Assembly (NCBI GenBank): GCA_950295325.1
Contig: OX485803.1
Location: 71,627,554-71,691,553 of the forward strand
DNA: 64,000 bases
Reading direction: 5' to 3'
DNA from: Polytrichum commune
Lineage: Eukaryota; Streptophyta; Polytrichopsida; Polytrichales; Polytrichaceae
Numbering within the stretch: the first letter of the stretch is position 1; every line of letters starts with the position of its first letter. This document shows positions 37,570-51,600 of the stretch, piece by piece. The position numbers and the translations under genes were made by a program. The notes beneath the pieces are model-generated. The model did not search any database, was not told the DNA's origin, and saw nothing but the letters and a program-made list of their open reading frames with translations.

Positions 37570-38526
37570 TAAGGCAAGGTGACGAGGTTGGTTACTAGAT
37601 AAATATTTTTACACACATAATTGATTCATCCAAGTTGCAACGCAACGGAACACAATGCTAGTGCCAATTATTGAAACAAAGTTTGGAATATTCTGCATCC
37701 TAACATCAATGTTATAAAATAGTATCATGGATGAATGACATTTGGATGAAAACACACTCAGTAAGTGACATTAATTGCAACATGGTAAATCTATAATACC
37801 CATAATTATTATTATTTTGACAAGAAATGACAAGTAATGTTAGGTTCACATTGAGTGTTCAAGGTGACACACACACACTACACAGGCGGTATCCAATTAG
37901 TATTGAGCAAAACGAATAGAATTGGTGACACTGAATACAATATTTAGTGTAGTGTTGATGGATGAGAGATAACATATTAGACACATATGCAACATTTTGA
38001 TACGGCCCCTTGATTGAGGAATCGTGATACCTAGGTTAGGTGGTTTGTATAAAAACACACCCCTTATAGATTTGTTGTTTATTCATCTCATCTAATGTCT
38101 TGAGGGGGGGTCTTTGATACCAAAGTATGGGACCCAAATTCCAATCTATGACGTGTTCCCCGTTTTTCACCTTTAGTCTGCATAGAACCTTGAATCTAAG
38201 TTCTCGGTGGGTGAGCAGCTGGGGCGAACCAACCCGTACACTGGTTAATTCCTTGGAGGCAAGGGTGAAAGTAAAGAACACCTGCAAAGGGGGAGGACAA
38301 ATTAGGGGAGGGAAGGATGAAAACTCTCACCATTGATGTAGAGCGCGGGTGGTTTATCGTTTTAGGAAATATGACCCCTAAAATAGGATCATAGACCCCG
38401 CTCCTTGAGTTTAGTCTAGTGAGCTTAAATTGAGATAAGTTAGCAACCAACTTATAGGGGCAATGTCTGTAATACTAGCCCTCGGTAGGTGTGATGAAAC
38501 TAAACAGTCTCAAGTACTAACTTATA

Positions 38527-38816
38527 CTCCCTCCGTCCCCAAATGATTGTCCGTGTTCCTAACTTTGGCGAGATTGAGGTCCAATGACCATTGACCAAGT
38601 AGTTGTAAGTACGACTCTTAAAATAAATAAACAAAAACAACAACTCCTCCAAAACGCCCCTCGAAGTTGCGGTGTCGAAAGACTTCTTGATATTAAAAGT
38701 TTGACGTGAAAACATTTGACTTTGATTCTCAAATTCCTAGCTATGCAGATAAACTTGACAATCATGTTGGACCAAAAAATCCGAAAGATAGGACAATCAT
38801 TATGGGACGGAAGGAA
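38527..38816. mobile_element. Stowaway-like MITE, copy S2 (~290 bp), TA duplication
   Basis: The left TIR CTCCCTCCGTCCCCAAATGA and right TIR TCATTATGGGACGGAAGGAA are flanked by TA on both sides. The interior matches S1 in reverse complement (the ACTACTTGGTCAATGG segment). Confidence 0.85.
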
Positions 38817-41800
38817 TACTAAAAGCTAAGGTGAAAATCCAATTGCATTTATTCCCAAAGTTGAGGATGGATGTGGTAGGCCACACTGCAAATTTAATTC
38901 ATGTTGTCTTCAGTGAAATTTTTTTGGGGTTTAGGTGTAGGGTTTAAAATGCATGAAATCGCTGCAATCTATCCAATTTTGGAAAGCTACCGTTGTTTAT
39001 TGGATGGAAGTACATATAAGTAAGTTTGGATGCATGATTACTTTACACCATTGTTTCTTTCATCCTTCGTCCAATAATATGGATGTAACTAGCTTCTCCT
39101 CTCTTCTCTTTAGAAGATTCCTTTATAAGCTTTTGAAAATAAAAATAAAAATAAAAATCCCCGGTTGTCTTTTACTCTAGTCGAGCCATCTTTGCCGTAC
39201 AATGTAATCATCGTCCGGCCCCTCTAGTAAAGTAATGTGACCTTCAAAAGCATTTGTGAAGGTCAACGCCTGGGTTTTGATCATCATGTTGTCTACTTCA
39301 CACTCATGTATTCAATTGACGTCACCGATTGCAAGGAAAGCGCTTGCTTGTCCCCCATAATTGTTTAAAATAGAATGATATCCGTCTCACCGTTGTAATC
39401 AATGAAATGAGCCATGTATTATTGTCATTTGGGGGTTGGGCCTTCCCATTAGCCTTCCCCACACTCTTGTGTTGTGTTGTGTCTTTTGTGACATGCAAGC
39501 ATCGTCTCGACATCACCATGGGTCCCATGTGTGGATTATATTGTGGGGTAGCAAGACCTCGGGTGAGAATCTTTAGGTAAGAAAATAATGGTTGTTGATT
39601 GGTGAGAATCCAAAGATAAAAGCATCGTTGGCACTTGGGAAGCAGAAGTTTCCCTCTTAAACATATTGCAAGGATGCGTAACATATGTTGGGTGGGGTCG
39701 GGAATAAGCCAACTGCTATTCATAAGTATAGTATGTTTATTCTCACAACATAGCATTGCACTTGTAGATTCAAGCTGAAAAAACACGGGTGAAGCAGTAA
39801 ACTATAATTATCATGATGGAACGACTGAAAGTAGTTGAATGATGTTATGATGTTCATCATATTGGTTAACAACATGATGAATGACAAGTAGGTTTCCATC
39901 TCACAAACTAAAGCACGCCTGAAGGCCGGGCCATGACATTACACAACTCCCTGGTTGCGTTCCGTGGGAGTAGGGATCACATGAGCACAATTATCTTTCA
40001 ATTTCAGCATTCTTTGTTTATGGGGAGCACTTATGTTGTGTAATGTAAACTTTCCAACAAGTAGTTGTAAACTATTAGATATTTGAAAATTGCAACCTCT
40101 TGCTTGGAAATAGACCATCATGTACTTGCTTAGGCGAGCCCAGTGAATCAAAATTGATTTTGAAGTCGAAGAAGTTGAAAGGCTCATGGGACTAGAAGCA
40201 CATCAAGGTGGAATAGTAATACTCTAAAGTAACGCAATGCAGTGGTTTCAAATGTGAGGTAAAAGGCTACTATCCGCATGCTCGTCATCATGATGATCAA
40301 GTGGGTAGTAAGACTTGAGACCACTTGGATCTACACTATGAAATATGACATCAAACCTCTCTTTCATTGGAGTTGTAGAATGGCATTCCACCACAAAGTG
40401 TGTCCCTCATTCTTAACTATTATGTAAGAGCAAAATTGGTACGATATGTCCTCTCCGTGGATTGGGATACTTGGCCACCGACCAATTTCAATGACAAATC
40501 TATGATTTTTGTGATTCCAACCGCGACAAAGTCGTAATACACCCTACTTCGTTATCATGTGGTCATAAGATGCATGGGATCTCCCCCCCCCCCCCCCTTT
40601 CCTCGTTTCAATCCAAGGTTATGTTGTTTGTGCAATGGATGATACATGTGAGGTGAAGAAATAGAAGAAATTAGTTTCCAAGGATAGCGTGACCCTTGCT
40701 TGCGCGGTGTCTCTATCTCTCTATAGAGAGAGACCATCCGGTCTTTAGTAGCCCAAGCCCAAAAATTCATGTCAAGCCCTCTTGGCTCTTTGCGCAACTT
40801 TTGAAACAAAAGTTGTACACAAACACATACTATGGAAGTCCATGAAAATGGACCCTACGATCAAACTAAGAAAATTTTGACGTTCTGGATTTCCCACGGG
40901 AGTTGACCAATTCATCACACTATTACCGATCCTTGAATGTCATAGGTGATCAAAATGGCCATCATCTCAAAATCACTTCTTTTGTGGCTTCATTGGACCA
41001 CATGAGAGAGTTCCGGCCTTGAATTACGTCAAAGGTCGAACAATTTGGTACATTTACCACATATCGGTAGGATCTCTTTGAGCCAAAACCGAGCATTTGT
41101 GAGTCCCAAGACACCCGATACCCTAGAATGTTGAATTCGTCACTTGAAACACTATTCTAAGTAGCATCACCGATGCGCATTGATTGGTGTGCGGCGACTC
41201 ATACATTTGACATACAAAGTATTGAATTCGTGTCACATGCATATCGCATTGAAAAGAAAATCTCCCATTTGCGTATCTACAAAAGTGCCAAGTTCATCAT
41301 AGAATATGCCTACATGGAGTGCACGTGTGCGATTTGAAGAAACTTAACAATCAAAACAAAGACTATTGTTTTCAATGCAATCTAGGCGTTGGCTTGAGTT
41401 TTGGCCTTTTGGTCTTGTGAAGTAAAAGGAATAGGAATAGTGTGTAGAATAGGAAAGTGTAATTTGGTCAAACTTGGAGACTCGACCTTGATTTCTAGAC
41501 TACAGACTAGTCACCCTTTGTAAATGTTCAAAGAATGCCTTAGAAAACATCATGGGTGGAAGAGAGGCACTCAAGAGTCAACCCTCCCCTAAGCCCCAGA
41601 AAAGAAGTAACAAAACAACAAATAAAATACCCATTTTTTTGTGTATCTTTATTTGACGACCTTAAAAATTTTTGGTGAAGTTTAAAGTCGATCTCCCATT
41701 TGGTTGAAATGTCATGAAACAACGGCAATGCACCCGTTGTTCATGTAGCACTTTTTGGTGGTTTCAAAAACACCCTTTACATGCCCAAGATTTGGGTAAG

Positions 41801-43504
41801 CTCGTCGATATAAAATAGACTATTGCCTTTTAAATTAGTATTCCAAATACAAACATAATCGTCTTAAACCTTGAACCATGAAGTAAGCATGACATATACA
41901 TACCTTTATGTATATTGCATATTGTACAATATGTAAACTTAATTAGTGAATCATATATAAAAGGTAGTTTAGTACTCTACACGATAGTGGGTGAGGTGTA
42001 ACATTTGCCACATGATGTAGAGGACCATGTTGTCTAATTTTCTCAATACCAAAAAATGCAATTTTTTTTTTATTGTTGTCTAGATTGCATGAACTTCTAA
42101 TGTGTGTAAGTAATGAGGTTTGTGGTAGGTTTGAATGACCAAATACAAGATTGACATGCAAGTTTGCATGAAGGAGTTGGAGGGTGTATGTAAAACTTCA
42201 AGGTACCCTTCAAACTGCCACAGAGCAATGTTTGGTTCAACACTTTGAATGCCAAAAAGATGATTTATACGTTGGATTGAGCATGATCTTGACCGATGTG
42301 GGTAGTACACGTGGCATATCCTTCTAGAAAAATAATTATTATATGTGATACCAATCAACACTCTACAATATCCATTGGTTTCTATGTCATACTGAAAATT
42401 GTTTACAAATTGTGCACCCATAAACCATAGCTACAACTTCCATGTGCTAGCCTAGTAGTCACAAAAGCCCCTAATGACAAAAAGAATGACCAGCAATCCA
42501 CATGAAAACGTGAGAAATTCTAACATGAAGGACAAGAATTGGTGGCCAACACAATTTTAGGAATAAGTTGGACTCTGAGTATGGGGGGCTTAACCACCTC
42601 TCTATTCCTAAAACTTATTGTTCAGTTGGATTTGAGCAAGGATTTCTTTTTCTTTTTCTTTCAACACCATGTTGACAAGGCGTGAGTTGCCATGTCTTAC
42701 ATTGAGATTTTTTTTATAGTACCGTAGTACCTTTACCACTTCAACACCAATTAAACTATTCGTAGACATTTTGAAAAAATAAAATCTCAAAAAATAATAA
42801 GGAAATTTTGAAACTCCTTTTAGAATATGGGATTACCGAATCTAAAAATATGATTTATAACAATCATTTGCTTGTAAATAGGCAAAGTGGTAAGGTACTA
42901 CGGTATATTCATATTATTCAAAGTCGAGTCCCAAAGTTTTCATTTATTATAAATTATTTTCATTTTTTAAATTTTAATATGTAAAGCTCAATAAATGCAC
43001 GCGTTAACGGCATTCAAAATGGGTAAACAAGATGCAAACCACATTCCAATCTGCATGTTGAGGTATGTATACCCTAAAACCAACCCTTGTAATTTTGCAT
43101 AATAAATACATATCAATTGTGAGGATATATACCCTCAATACATATGATATAGGTGTTGACTTTAGGCCTAATTCATGTCGCCTACAAATGCAACTTTAAA
43201 CCTTCATAGCTTTTGCATGTGATATCCAAACGATGTGGCCGGGTTTTTAGTGCATTGGGATCTTCTTGATATCGCAAACAACACTATGTAGAATCTCAAG
43301 TATGTTGAGCGCTCACCCTACCAATTTTGGGAATAAGCTACGTGGCTTAGACATTGATCATTTTCAAACCACATCTACTCTCATGTTTTGACCACCACTT
43401 CCACATGAAAAATGCTCTCCCAACAAAATGTTAACATATCCAATCTAAAGCTTCTCCAACATTGACGAAACCCTAATTTTCCTTTGTGGGACGATTGGCA
43501 CATA
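38817..43504. other. Gene-free stretch
   Basis: The longest frame (154 codons, minus strand, 39786-39322) has no recognisable domain and is probably chance or an old transposon piece. C15 run at 40.58 kb; CTCTCTATAGAGAGAG palindrome near 40.72 kb. Confidence 0.5.
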
Positions 43505-44300
43505 CAGTCCTACCTCTTTAATATGACACGTTTGGGAAACGAGAAAAAGGTCGTATTATCGAGGTGTCACATATTCAATAATATGACAAATTGGACCTGG
43601 TTGTCACAATAACGAGGTACTTCATAAAAACACACTTGAGATATTCTGCCATATATAAAAATGAGTATTCTTTCAAATGTATTACAAATATGCAAATTCT
43701 CCTCACTAAAGCTATGTGGACTTGAAGAAGGAATCAATAGTCCGCTGATGTTGTCACTTCAAGTTAGCAACAAATATCTTATTGAGCTTCTCTACTATGC
43801 CCTGCAATTTCATCAGATCTGCTGGTGTGAAGTCTAATGAATTGTCCATAAAAAATGTAGCTAATAGTTGAGCATGTTGTTGAGCATCCGTTAGTTTCAT
43901 GTTGTAAGAGTTGTTGCGAAAAAGACACCAACTGATGAGTGTTGTGAGTGTCAGTAGGGTTTTAGAAAGAGAACCTAGTTCCCATGGTTCTCATGTTTAT
44001 TTTCTCATGGTTCTCATCATTTTACATTTAAACTTCCTTAATCCAAACTTCATATGTATAAGATTTATGAATTTAACATAAATTATGTATTTCTGTATAT
44101 ATAAGTGTGTGGGACCCACCATATACATGCATTTATTACCTCTATAATATGACATTTGGGGGGGTCTAGGAGTGTCGTATTAACATTGTCATAGTCTTAG
44201 TATAGAGGTAGATTTGAACTAGGAAGTTTGGTTTACGAAATTTGTGTCATAATATCGAGGTTGTTGTATTATCGAGTGTCGTATTAAAGAGGTAGGACTG
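43505..44300 (-). mobile_element. pogo/Emigrant-like DNA transposon remnant, 796 bp
   Basis: The termini are 25-bp inverted repeats beginning CAGTCCTACCTCTTTAATA, with one mismatch, flanked by TA on both sides. This is the TIR and TA target duplication pattern of plant pogo-like (Tc1/mariner) elements and Emigrant MITEs. On the minus strand, about 43,930-43,715 keeps a transposase C-terminus in one frame (TDAQQHAQLLATFF, then KLQGIVEKLNKIFVANLK), an in-frame TGA, then QRTIDSFFK. Tigger/pogo transposases commonly end in such a leucine-rich stretch plus a QxxIxxFF motif. The DDE catalytic core is absent, so this copy is internally deleted. Confidence 0.85.
43715..43960 (-). pseudogene. C-terminal fragment of pogo/Tigger-type transposase
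   Basis: The frame reads from about 43,960 down through TDAQQHAQLLATFFMDN, DFTPADLMKLQGIVEKL and FVANLK, then TGA, then QHQRTIDSFFKST and stops. QRTIDSFF (43747-43724) fits the PCNA-interacting peptide consensus Q-x-x-I/L/M-x-x-F/H-F/Y; pogo transposase is known to bind PCNA. The internal TGA and the missing N-terminal and catalytic parts mark it as dead. It lies inside the element bounded by the TA-flanked TIRs. Confidence 0.7.
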
Positions 44301-44345
44301 TAGAAGACTCGGTCCCATAAACCTCAAACCTTTATTGGAACTCCT

Positions 44346-45462
44346 ACATTAAAAATTGTATTTAGTGTTATCGATCGTATTTCTGGATGAGTGCCAATTG
44401 TAAACCGCCAATGAAGTGTCACCAACACTAAATGTGAACCTAACATTACTTGTCATTCCTTGTCAAAATATTTTGGCATTATAGGTCTACAAAGTTACAA
44501 TTACTATCGCTTATTAAGTGTTTTTTCATCCAAATTTCAATCACCCATCAGGCGCAAGCACGGTCAAGTACACAACTCCATTGCTGTGCATAGGTTTAAG
44601 TGAAAGTGATTTAAAACTTTACATTGACCTTGAATTTCGTAAAAGGAAAAATTATAAGCATTTGAAAAACACATTGATCTACAAAGCCAAGCAAGTTATG
44701 ATGATAAGATGTTATTCAAGAAAAGTGTACATATTTTAGAAGATGCTCCAAGTAGTCATTGTGCAAGTGGGTATATTGAACACGTACTTGTCTAAAATTA
44801 GTCTAAAATGTGATAAAATTGTATTAGGTTGATGTTTATCTACAATTTTGTAGTGGTGCCCTCGAGTTCACGACGAATTCAAGGAATATGGGGAAATAAT
44901 CCAACTTCGAAATATTTAAGGTGATGAAATTTAAGTCCAAACAAGATTTAGCCAATACCTTTTGAGCTGCACTTTAATGATAAGATTTGACAATCTCATC
45001 TTGATACTCTATATTTGAGTACCTAACACAACAACAATAGAGGGCACCATGACAAAACAAATCCGATTCAAACAACACTTTGCTACTACTTCTAGATGTT
45101 TGATCCAAAAAATGATGGGTTTTAGTACACCGGAGCCTTTTTTTTCTGTATACTTGAATGTGACTGCTCCGCTTGACAACAATATATTTCTTTACGGAAT
45201 TATTAGAATGCACACCATATCCACTTTTATTTCAATGACTGCCATACATTCCATGCATTCGACTACAAAAAGAGTAGGCAAGCAAGAGTAGACATGGAGC
45301 TGCACGTCAACAACCCCGCAAAACAAATAAGGTTTTAGGCTGTGGATAACTAAAAGTAAGTTGGGATAACAATGCTTGTAAACTCATTCATAAGAAGTGT
45401 CATCAAAGAAGTCACCACGATGACATAAAATACCATATGACACTAAGCACAATATTTAGTGT
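44346..45462. mobile_element. Possible ~1.1-kb element with family K-like ends
   Basis: ACATTAAAAATTGTATTTAG at the left is roughly mirrored by AAGCACAATATTTAGTGT at the right. An inner segment (TGTGAACCTAACATTACTTG) also occurs inverted at 37.83-37.85 kb next to another TTTAGTGTAG end. Ends are degenerate and no target duplication is clear. Confidence 0.4.
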
Positions 45463-46305
45463 GGCACATACAAAATTTCCCTAAACCTTAACCTTTATAT
45501 GAACATGTATGTGTGTAAATAGGGATATATACACATAGTAATCATGGAATCATGGAAGTCGTAGAAGTTTGAAATTGCTTGTACGAATCCTCCTCAATGT
45601 GCAGAGACTCAACAGTCATCATAAACTTCCTAAGCATCTAATACGTCAAGTAGCATATTGGAATGTTTGTGGAAAAAATGATTTGGGTGTCAGCCTCATC
45701 ATCAGTCATCTTTGGAGGATATCCATTCATGGTTGTGGGCCTTCAATAATGTTGGGCATTGGAGTAGGGCCAACGAGCTCCAATTCACGTTAATGGATAA
45801 AAACACTTATTATTATTTTTTCTAAAATTTTCAAGGCAGCCATGATACAAACATCTGCATGTGACTATGATGTCGTTGTCCCCTTATGATGCCACTTGCC
45901 CGGACACACTCGTAGATTGCATGGTTGTGGTATACCTAATGTATGCAATAAGGTGTGTGTGTGTGTGTGGGGGGGGGGGTGTTGTTTGATGACTTTTCTT
46001 GATTGGACACGTGTATTTGATTGGTGTGTGGATAACAAACACCAATACATCATATTTATGATAAGATAAGCTTAGGATATGGTAAATTTTGAACACACAA
46101 TCCAGTTCCTTATAAACATGTGTATTTTTGGTGTCTACTCTTAGATCCACACCTAAATAGACATACCACTCAAATAAAAGTTTGTAATTATGAAAATTGA
46201 CCAAATTAGGGTTTCTTGGATTAGACAAAACACAAACTCTTCTTCTTCTTCTTTGTAAAAACTTACCTAATCAACTATCTTTTGTAACCAGTTTGCTTTT
46301 AAAGT

Positions 46306-46339
46306 TTTTTTTTTTTTTTTTTTTTTTTTGGGGGGGGGG
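46306..46339 (+). repeat. T-run followed by G-run homopolymer junction
   Basis: A run of more than 20 T is followed directly by about ten G. Other long G or C runs are at 3769-3782, 4096-4112, 12391-12405, 17854-17869, 40583-40597, near 48043-48056 and 51366-51389. Confidence 0.8.
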
Positions 46340-47200
46340 CATGAAGACATGTTTTTTCTTATTGATATAGATTCTACACACCAAACGTGAGGACCTAGAA
46401 TTTAGTTGTAGGTTAGAGCTAGAAGTGCCAAATCATGTAGACTTTCATATCACCTCTTATGAAATCTACATAATGATGTTATGTGTACGACAACCCAACA
46501 TATATATTAATCTTACAAACAACCTTACTAAACATTTTACTACACCTCTTATATCTACTTCCAAAAATTCCTAAACCCATATCAATCAATCCACCTATTT
46601 TCAACCAAAAATGCCCAAGTGCATTTAAGTAGGGTGTTGGTTTTAGCACCCTCTTACAACACAACCAACACTTCAAAAAGTGTATTTATTTCAATATCGA
46701 AAGGGAAAAAAGAAAAAGAAAAAGAAAAAGACTTACTCTAACACTTTCTTTCTTTCTTGCTAACCCGGGAATATATTTTTGGGGTTCACATGGCTACCAA
46801 AAATACCTTAACTTCTTGGGTTTAAGGTGCTGCTAGCTTACGGGTTAACAAGCTCGAATGCAAGTCTTCACATGCAGCCTGCCTGGAGAGGTGACTACAA
46901 CATTCTTTCCTGAAGCTTATAAAAGCTTCTATGAGTTGTTCACAAGTGGAAAGAAAACTTTTATAATTATTGTGAAGCTTTTAGAAACTGTAGCAGCTTA
47001 ACTAATACTTTTGGGCTACTATATTACCTCTATGCCAGGAAAGGCAATGCACTATTGTATTAAAATCATGCCGGGAGACACTGTTCCATTATGAGACTAT
47101 GGCAACTTGCGGCTTAACCAAAGGTCCTCTTTTATTAGGAATAAGTATGTGTGTTTGTTTTACATGGAAAATACACATGAAGCATGGCAGCAAGCGGGTC

Positions 47201-47710
47201 AAGCCACGATACTACATACGAGTCAAGAGCCGTGACCATGAGATTGTGAGAGCCCAAAGGAAAGTGTCCAAAGGCCGTCCCAACACACCTCCCAAATCAT
47301 GTAGAGTGGTCACGGATCCTTAAGCGCAGTGTGAAGTCATATGTGACCAGGCCCTCAACCCAATGCATGTTTCAATGAATTTCGATTCATGCAGGTCCTC
47401 ACACATGATAGAATAGAATAAATCAACGATTGTGAGCGTTCTAAGTGCCATGGTCAGTCTCCCGGTTTTGTGTTAGGCCTATCTCCAAGAGATGGTTTTC
47501 GAAATGGTCCAAGTGACCATGACACATGATCCATTCTATGCCATGTAAGAATCCATGTAGACTTTACATCCGATTTTGCATTATTCACATACTCTATTGG
47601 TCCCTCAAGCGTAGTGTGAAGTGAACTTGGACCGGCTCTGCCTTTTCCACCAATGAGAGTGCTTGAAGTGTAATGGTCACGAGCTCTCAATCTTGTGTGG
47701 AAAGTGACCC
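47201..47710 (+). mobile_element. Family A MITE copy 4, with decayed left end
   Basis: Interior sequence from about 47,215 to 47,705 matches the copy at 37.1 kb nearly base for base. The left TIR has drifted to AAGCCACGATACTACATACG. The right TIR reads GTGTGGAAAGTGACCCTAA. It is presumably older than copy 3. Confidence 0.82.
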
Positions 47711-48109
47711 TAATTATCATCATCATCACAAACATCTAAATTCATACATTATCAATGAACTCACATTGATTTCTTCACATCTAAGATTCACAACATTGAA
47801 TCGATTCACACGAAACATAGAGTTGCATTTTTAATCTTTGGTTGCTATAATCATAGCTAGTTGCAAGACCGAATAGGTTGATTTATGAGTTGAGAATATC
47901 ATTTAAGCTAGATGTCAAGTTACAACTTAAAAGGATGATATTATCCCTTGAGAGGTAATATGTATCAACAATGACTCAACATTAAACTAAGATCACTTGC
48001 ATTTTTTAGATGGTACTGAAATTAAGTGATAATAGAGTGAACCCCCCCCCCCCCGTCCCCTTTTCCCTAAGGGGAAAGGGAAAAGGGAACTAAGGGAAAA
48101 GGGAACTAA

Positions 48110-48644
48110 GGGCCGCTTTACACCTAGAGACCGGGCTAATTCCCCTTGAGGCCGATTGCATGAAATTTCAACCCCTTTTGGGCTGGAGGCCGGCCTCAAC
48201 TACACATTATAAGAAGATTATAATGAGGGCCAATATTCCCATATGTAAAGGCCTTAGGGCCAAGAAGCTAGACCGATTCAATAAATCTAGCATAATCCAA
48301 TGGATCTAGCATAACCTAGCATAGAGCCATTCATATTTCCACATAACCCAATGGATATGGTTTGCTAAAAAATCATATTTTTATTAAAAAAAGTTGTTTT
48401 TATTGAAATTTGACATTGGCCCCAAAGCCAAGAATTGGCCTTCCATTTTGGGTGCACCCAATTCAATGAGCTCAGGCCATGTTAGACCATGCATTTTTTT
48501 ATTAAAAAATTCATACCACCAAATCACCCCAACCTCTAGGTGTAAAGGGGTTTGGACCGATTTCAGCCTTTTGACCAATCACAAGTGAGGATTTCAAACC
48601 TCTTACACAAGGAATTGGCTCGACCTCCAAGTGTAAAGTGGCCC
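48110..48644 (+). mobile_element. GGGCCGCTT-type Harbinger-like MITE, copy C2, TAA duplication
   Basis: The left end is GGGCCGCTTTACACCTAGAG; the right end is CTCCAAGTGTAAAGTGGCCC. TAA lies immediately outside both ends (48107-48109 and 48645-48647), a clean 3-bp target duplication. There are no coding traces. Just upstream, GGGAACTAAGGGAAAA is repeated in tandem. Confidence 0.82.
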
Positions 48645-51600
48645 TAAGTTTATGAATGAAACTTACTTGCAAGGAAAGAAGAAAAACTTTTCAACGTGTT
48701 CGTCTGCTTTTGTGGGGAGAGGAAGGTCCCTTTTTTTACCACATGCTGTGCAAAAAACACATAATATTATTAGGATTTTTTTCATCCTGTCCCACCTCAA
48801 CTTCCTAACAAGTGCTCTTATATTCCAAGGCACGTGACCACAAAGCCGTCAATGCATGTCAATAAAAGTTTGAGGAGTTTGTAGTGCATGTACCCAATTT
48901 ACTATAATATATTTAGTGGTGGGCACAAGTTTAGCGTACTATGTTTATAAACCGTGTGCATAATATTTGTGGCAAGAAATTGACAAAATTCTTAATCATA
49001 TAAAGATTAAAACATAGGTTGGGTGTAACAACTCCAAGAGACTTTTGTTGACTTTAGCACCGAGCATGGCAATATGGTCCTAGTAAACTACCCCTCCCTT
49101 CCAAATTAGGCTATGGTTAATTTCTTCCAAACTGGATCTCAAATCATAACTACTTATGGGTCCTTGATACTAATTACGTGCAAAGTCGAATGAGTTAAAG
49201 GGACCGTATTATAGAATAGTTGATTGTAGTTACACCTTAGTGGGGTCCACCTCAAAGAAAAAGATATCTAAGCCTAGCTCATAGTGACATTGTTCTATAA
49301 ACGTGGAACTGGCATTTAAGTGCATTTTGACAAGTCATTTGTCCAAAAATAATAAGGGATGTGCACTTGCGGGGACCAAAAACATCAAACGACAACAACA
49401 AAAACAATACATCAGCCACAATTTCGAACATTTGTATTTCATGTTCGCCAACCACCATACTTACTAGTTTTACGACCTAGTGTACATCATATGGGCGGTT
49501 GAGATTGTCCAAAATTAAGGCATAAGTCCCAATAGACTTAGATCCTAGTATGGAGGCTCAATCCCGATTAGTTTTTGGATGACATTCGTTTCAATGCCTC
49601 AAGTTCATCGCCTTTACCCGAATATAGAGAAATATTGATAGGTTTAGTGCCATTTTCACCAATGGTGCCATGATACATCCACTATTGAATTGTAGATATT
49701 GGACTAATATATGAGGTGACCTTGATTTTTGGGGCCAAGCTTATGAATTACAATGATCATGTTTGGGAGCTCCACCCTAAATGAAGCCCCCAATATAACG
49801 CTTCCGCCAAAGCAACCCTAACCCTAACCCTACCCTATGAGGCGACGTGGCCGCCTCAGAGGGCATCATTTCGGCAGGAGGCTCTAGGCCTCCTCCTCGA
49901 ATAGCTCAAGCTAAAGCTTGCAAGTTTGCAATTTTGGTGGACCAAGGTAAACGAATCTAGACCCTAAGCTCACACGTGCCTAAAATGGTGAAGCTTTGGT
50001 TCATCTTTGGTTAAATTGGATTGATTCTCAAGTCCAAACCAAAACTTTAACTTTTTTACTTTTCTTTTTGGCACAAATTGAAAAAATCAATTGCAAAAGT
50101 AACCCAAAATACAACCAACCCGAGCGAGCCAGCGTGGCCAAAACTTGAACTATAGTCATTGAACTTGATATTTCTACAAGCTCAAGTTTGAGCATGAACT
50201 TGAACTCATAGTCTTCAAACTTGATAATTCTTCAAGTTCAAGCTTAAGTTTAGGCATGGACTTGTAAATCAACCCTAAAAAAGAAGTGACACCAATCTTG
50301 AGACAAAGCTCCTCCATCTTTGGGATGGGCTCACATTCCTTGACCTTGGCCTACCAAATTTTGCAAGCCCCATGCAAGCTTGTCGAGCTTCAAGGGCTAG
50401 CAATGCGGAACTTCATGGCAACCCCATGAGAGTCGGAGCGACACAGTTGATGATCCGGTGGTGATTACAAGGTGGCATTCGCAAACCATTAGTGACAGAA
50501 AAATTATTAGGGCAACATGATCGATCTGGCTGCCTCCGCCGCGGTGAATTTCAGGTTGTTGGGGTGAGATTTGGGTACACCTACTTTACGATCGACAGTA
50601 CTGCCTGAATCCTGATGCATGATCATAATTCAACTAACGATGCTATACTTTACAGACGATCGACGACTCTGGCGATTCAGATGACGATGATGGTGGTGTG
50701 GTAATTGTAGACCATGCAGGCAGGCAGGCAGGCAAGCAAGCTGCAGGCAGCGTTTGAAGGTCTACTTCAATGACTTAGATCTAGCTTTTGTGGCAGCGGT
50801 TGAAGTGGCGAAAGGGTTTTAAAGGCTGGAGGAGTCTGGATGATTGAGATGATGTTTGTGGGGCCATGGGACGCGACTGCTGAGGTTCATGGACCACACC
50901 ACTCCACTCTTGCGCCCCAGCCCTTCGAATCAGTCACCGAATCAGAATTACCGTCACAGAACCGTAAGTTGAGATGATTCATACACGAGTAAGAAAATAT
51001 CATCATCATCAGGGTTCAGGTGGAAGATTTGAGTATGCAAAGTGAGTTGCAGGGAGCTGTTTCCGGGTTTCGAGTCATTGACAGCTGAGAATCTTGCAGG
51101 GATTCAGATAGTTGATGCAGAATTATAGGATTGAATGAGAAGTGCAGCAGCTGACAGGATTGCAGCTCGTTGTGGGTAATTTAACCCTCTGTGATTGGGA
51201 CAGAATTCCTGAGGGTTAGCGGCCGTGGGCCCCCCCTCCCCACCCAGGTGAGGCCGGACCTCATGAAGGTGTGCGATGAGTCCTGCTGCAATCATCACGC
51301 GACGACTCATGTGACCTTTTCACGCGCTAAAGCAAGCATTTCCAACCTAGCTACTTATTACCGCCGGGGGGGGGGAGGGGGGGGGGGGGTGTTGCCGGGC
51401 GCTCGGAATCGGGATCAGACCATGTTATAGGATGTGGATCTAAGAATCATAACATTTGTGTGAAACATTCAGGTAGATCTAAATTAACCCTTCGAGTAAG
51501 TATGCTAATTAACTCATGATCAAAGTTGAGAGTAATAAATCGCTAGCTTGCGAGTTTTAAAATTCTATTTAGGGAATATAATTACATCTTCCGTTGACAT

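Noticed and set aside
39322-39786. 154-codon minus-strand frame as a gene
   Set aside because: No domain, no splice context, and residue use looks random.
49809-49837. True telomere or chromosome end
   Set aside because: Only about three CCCTAA units, embedded in ordinary sequence on both sides.
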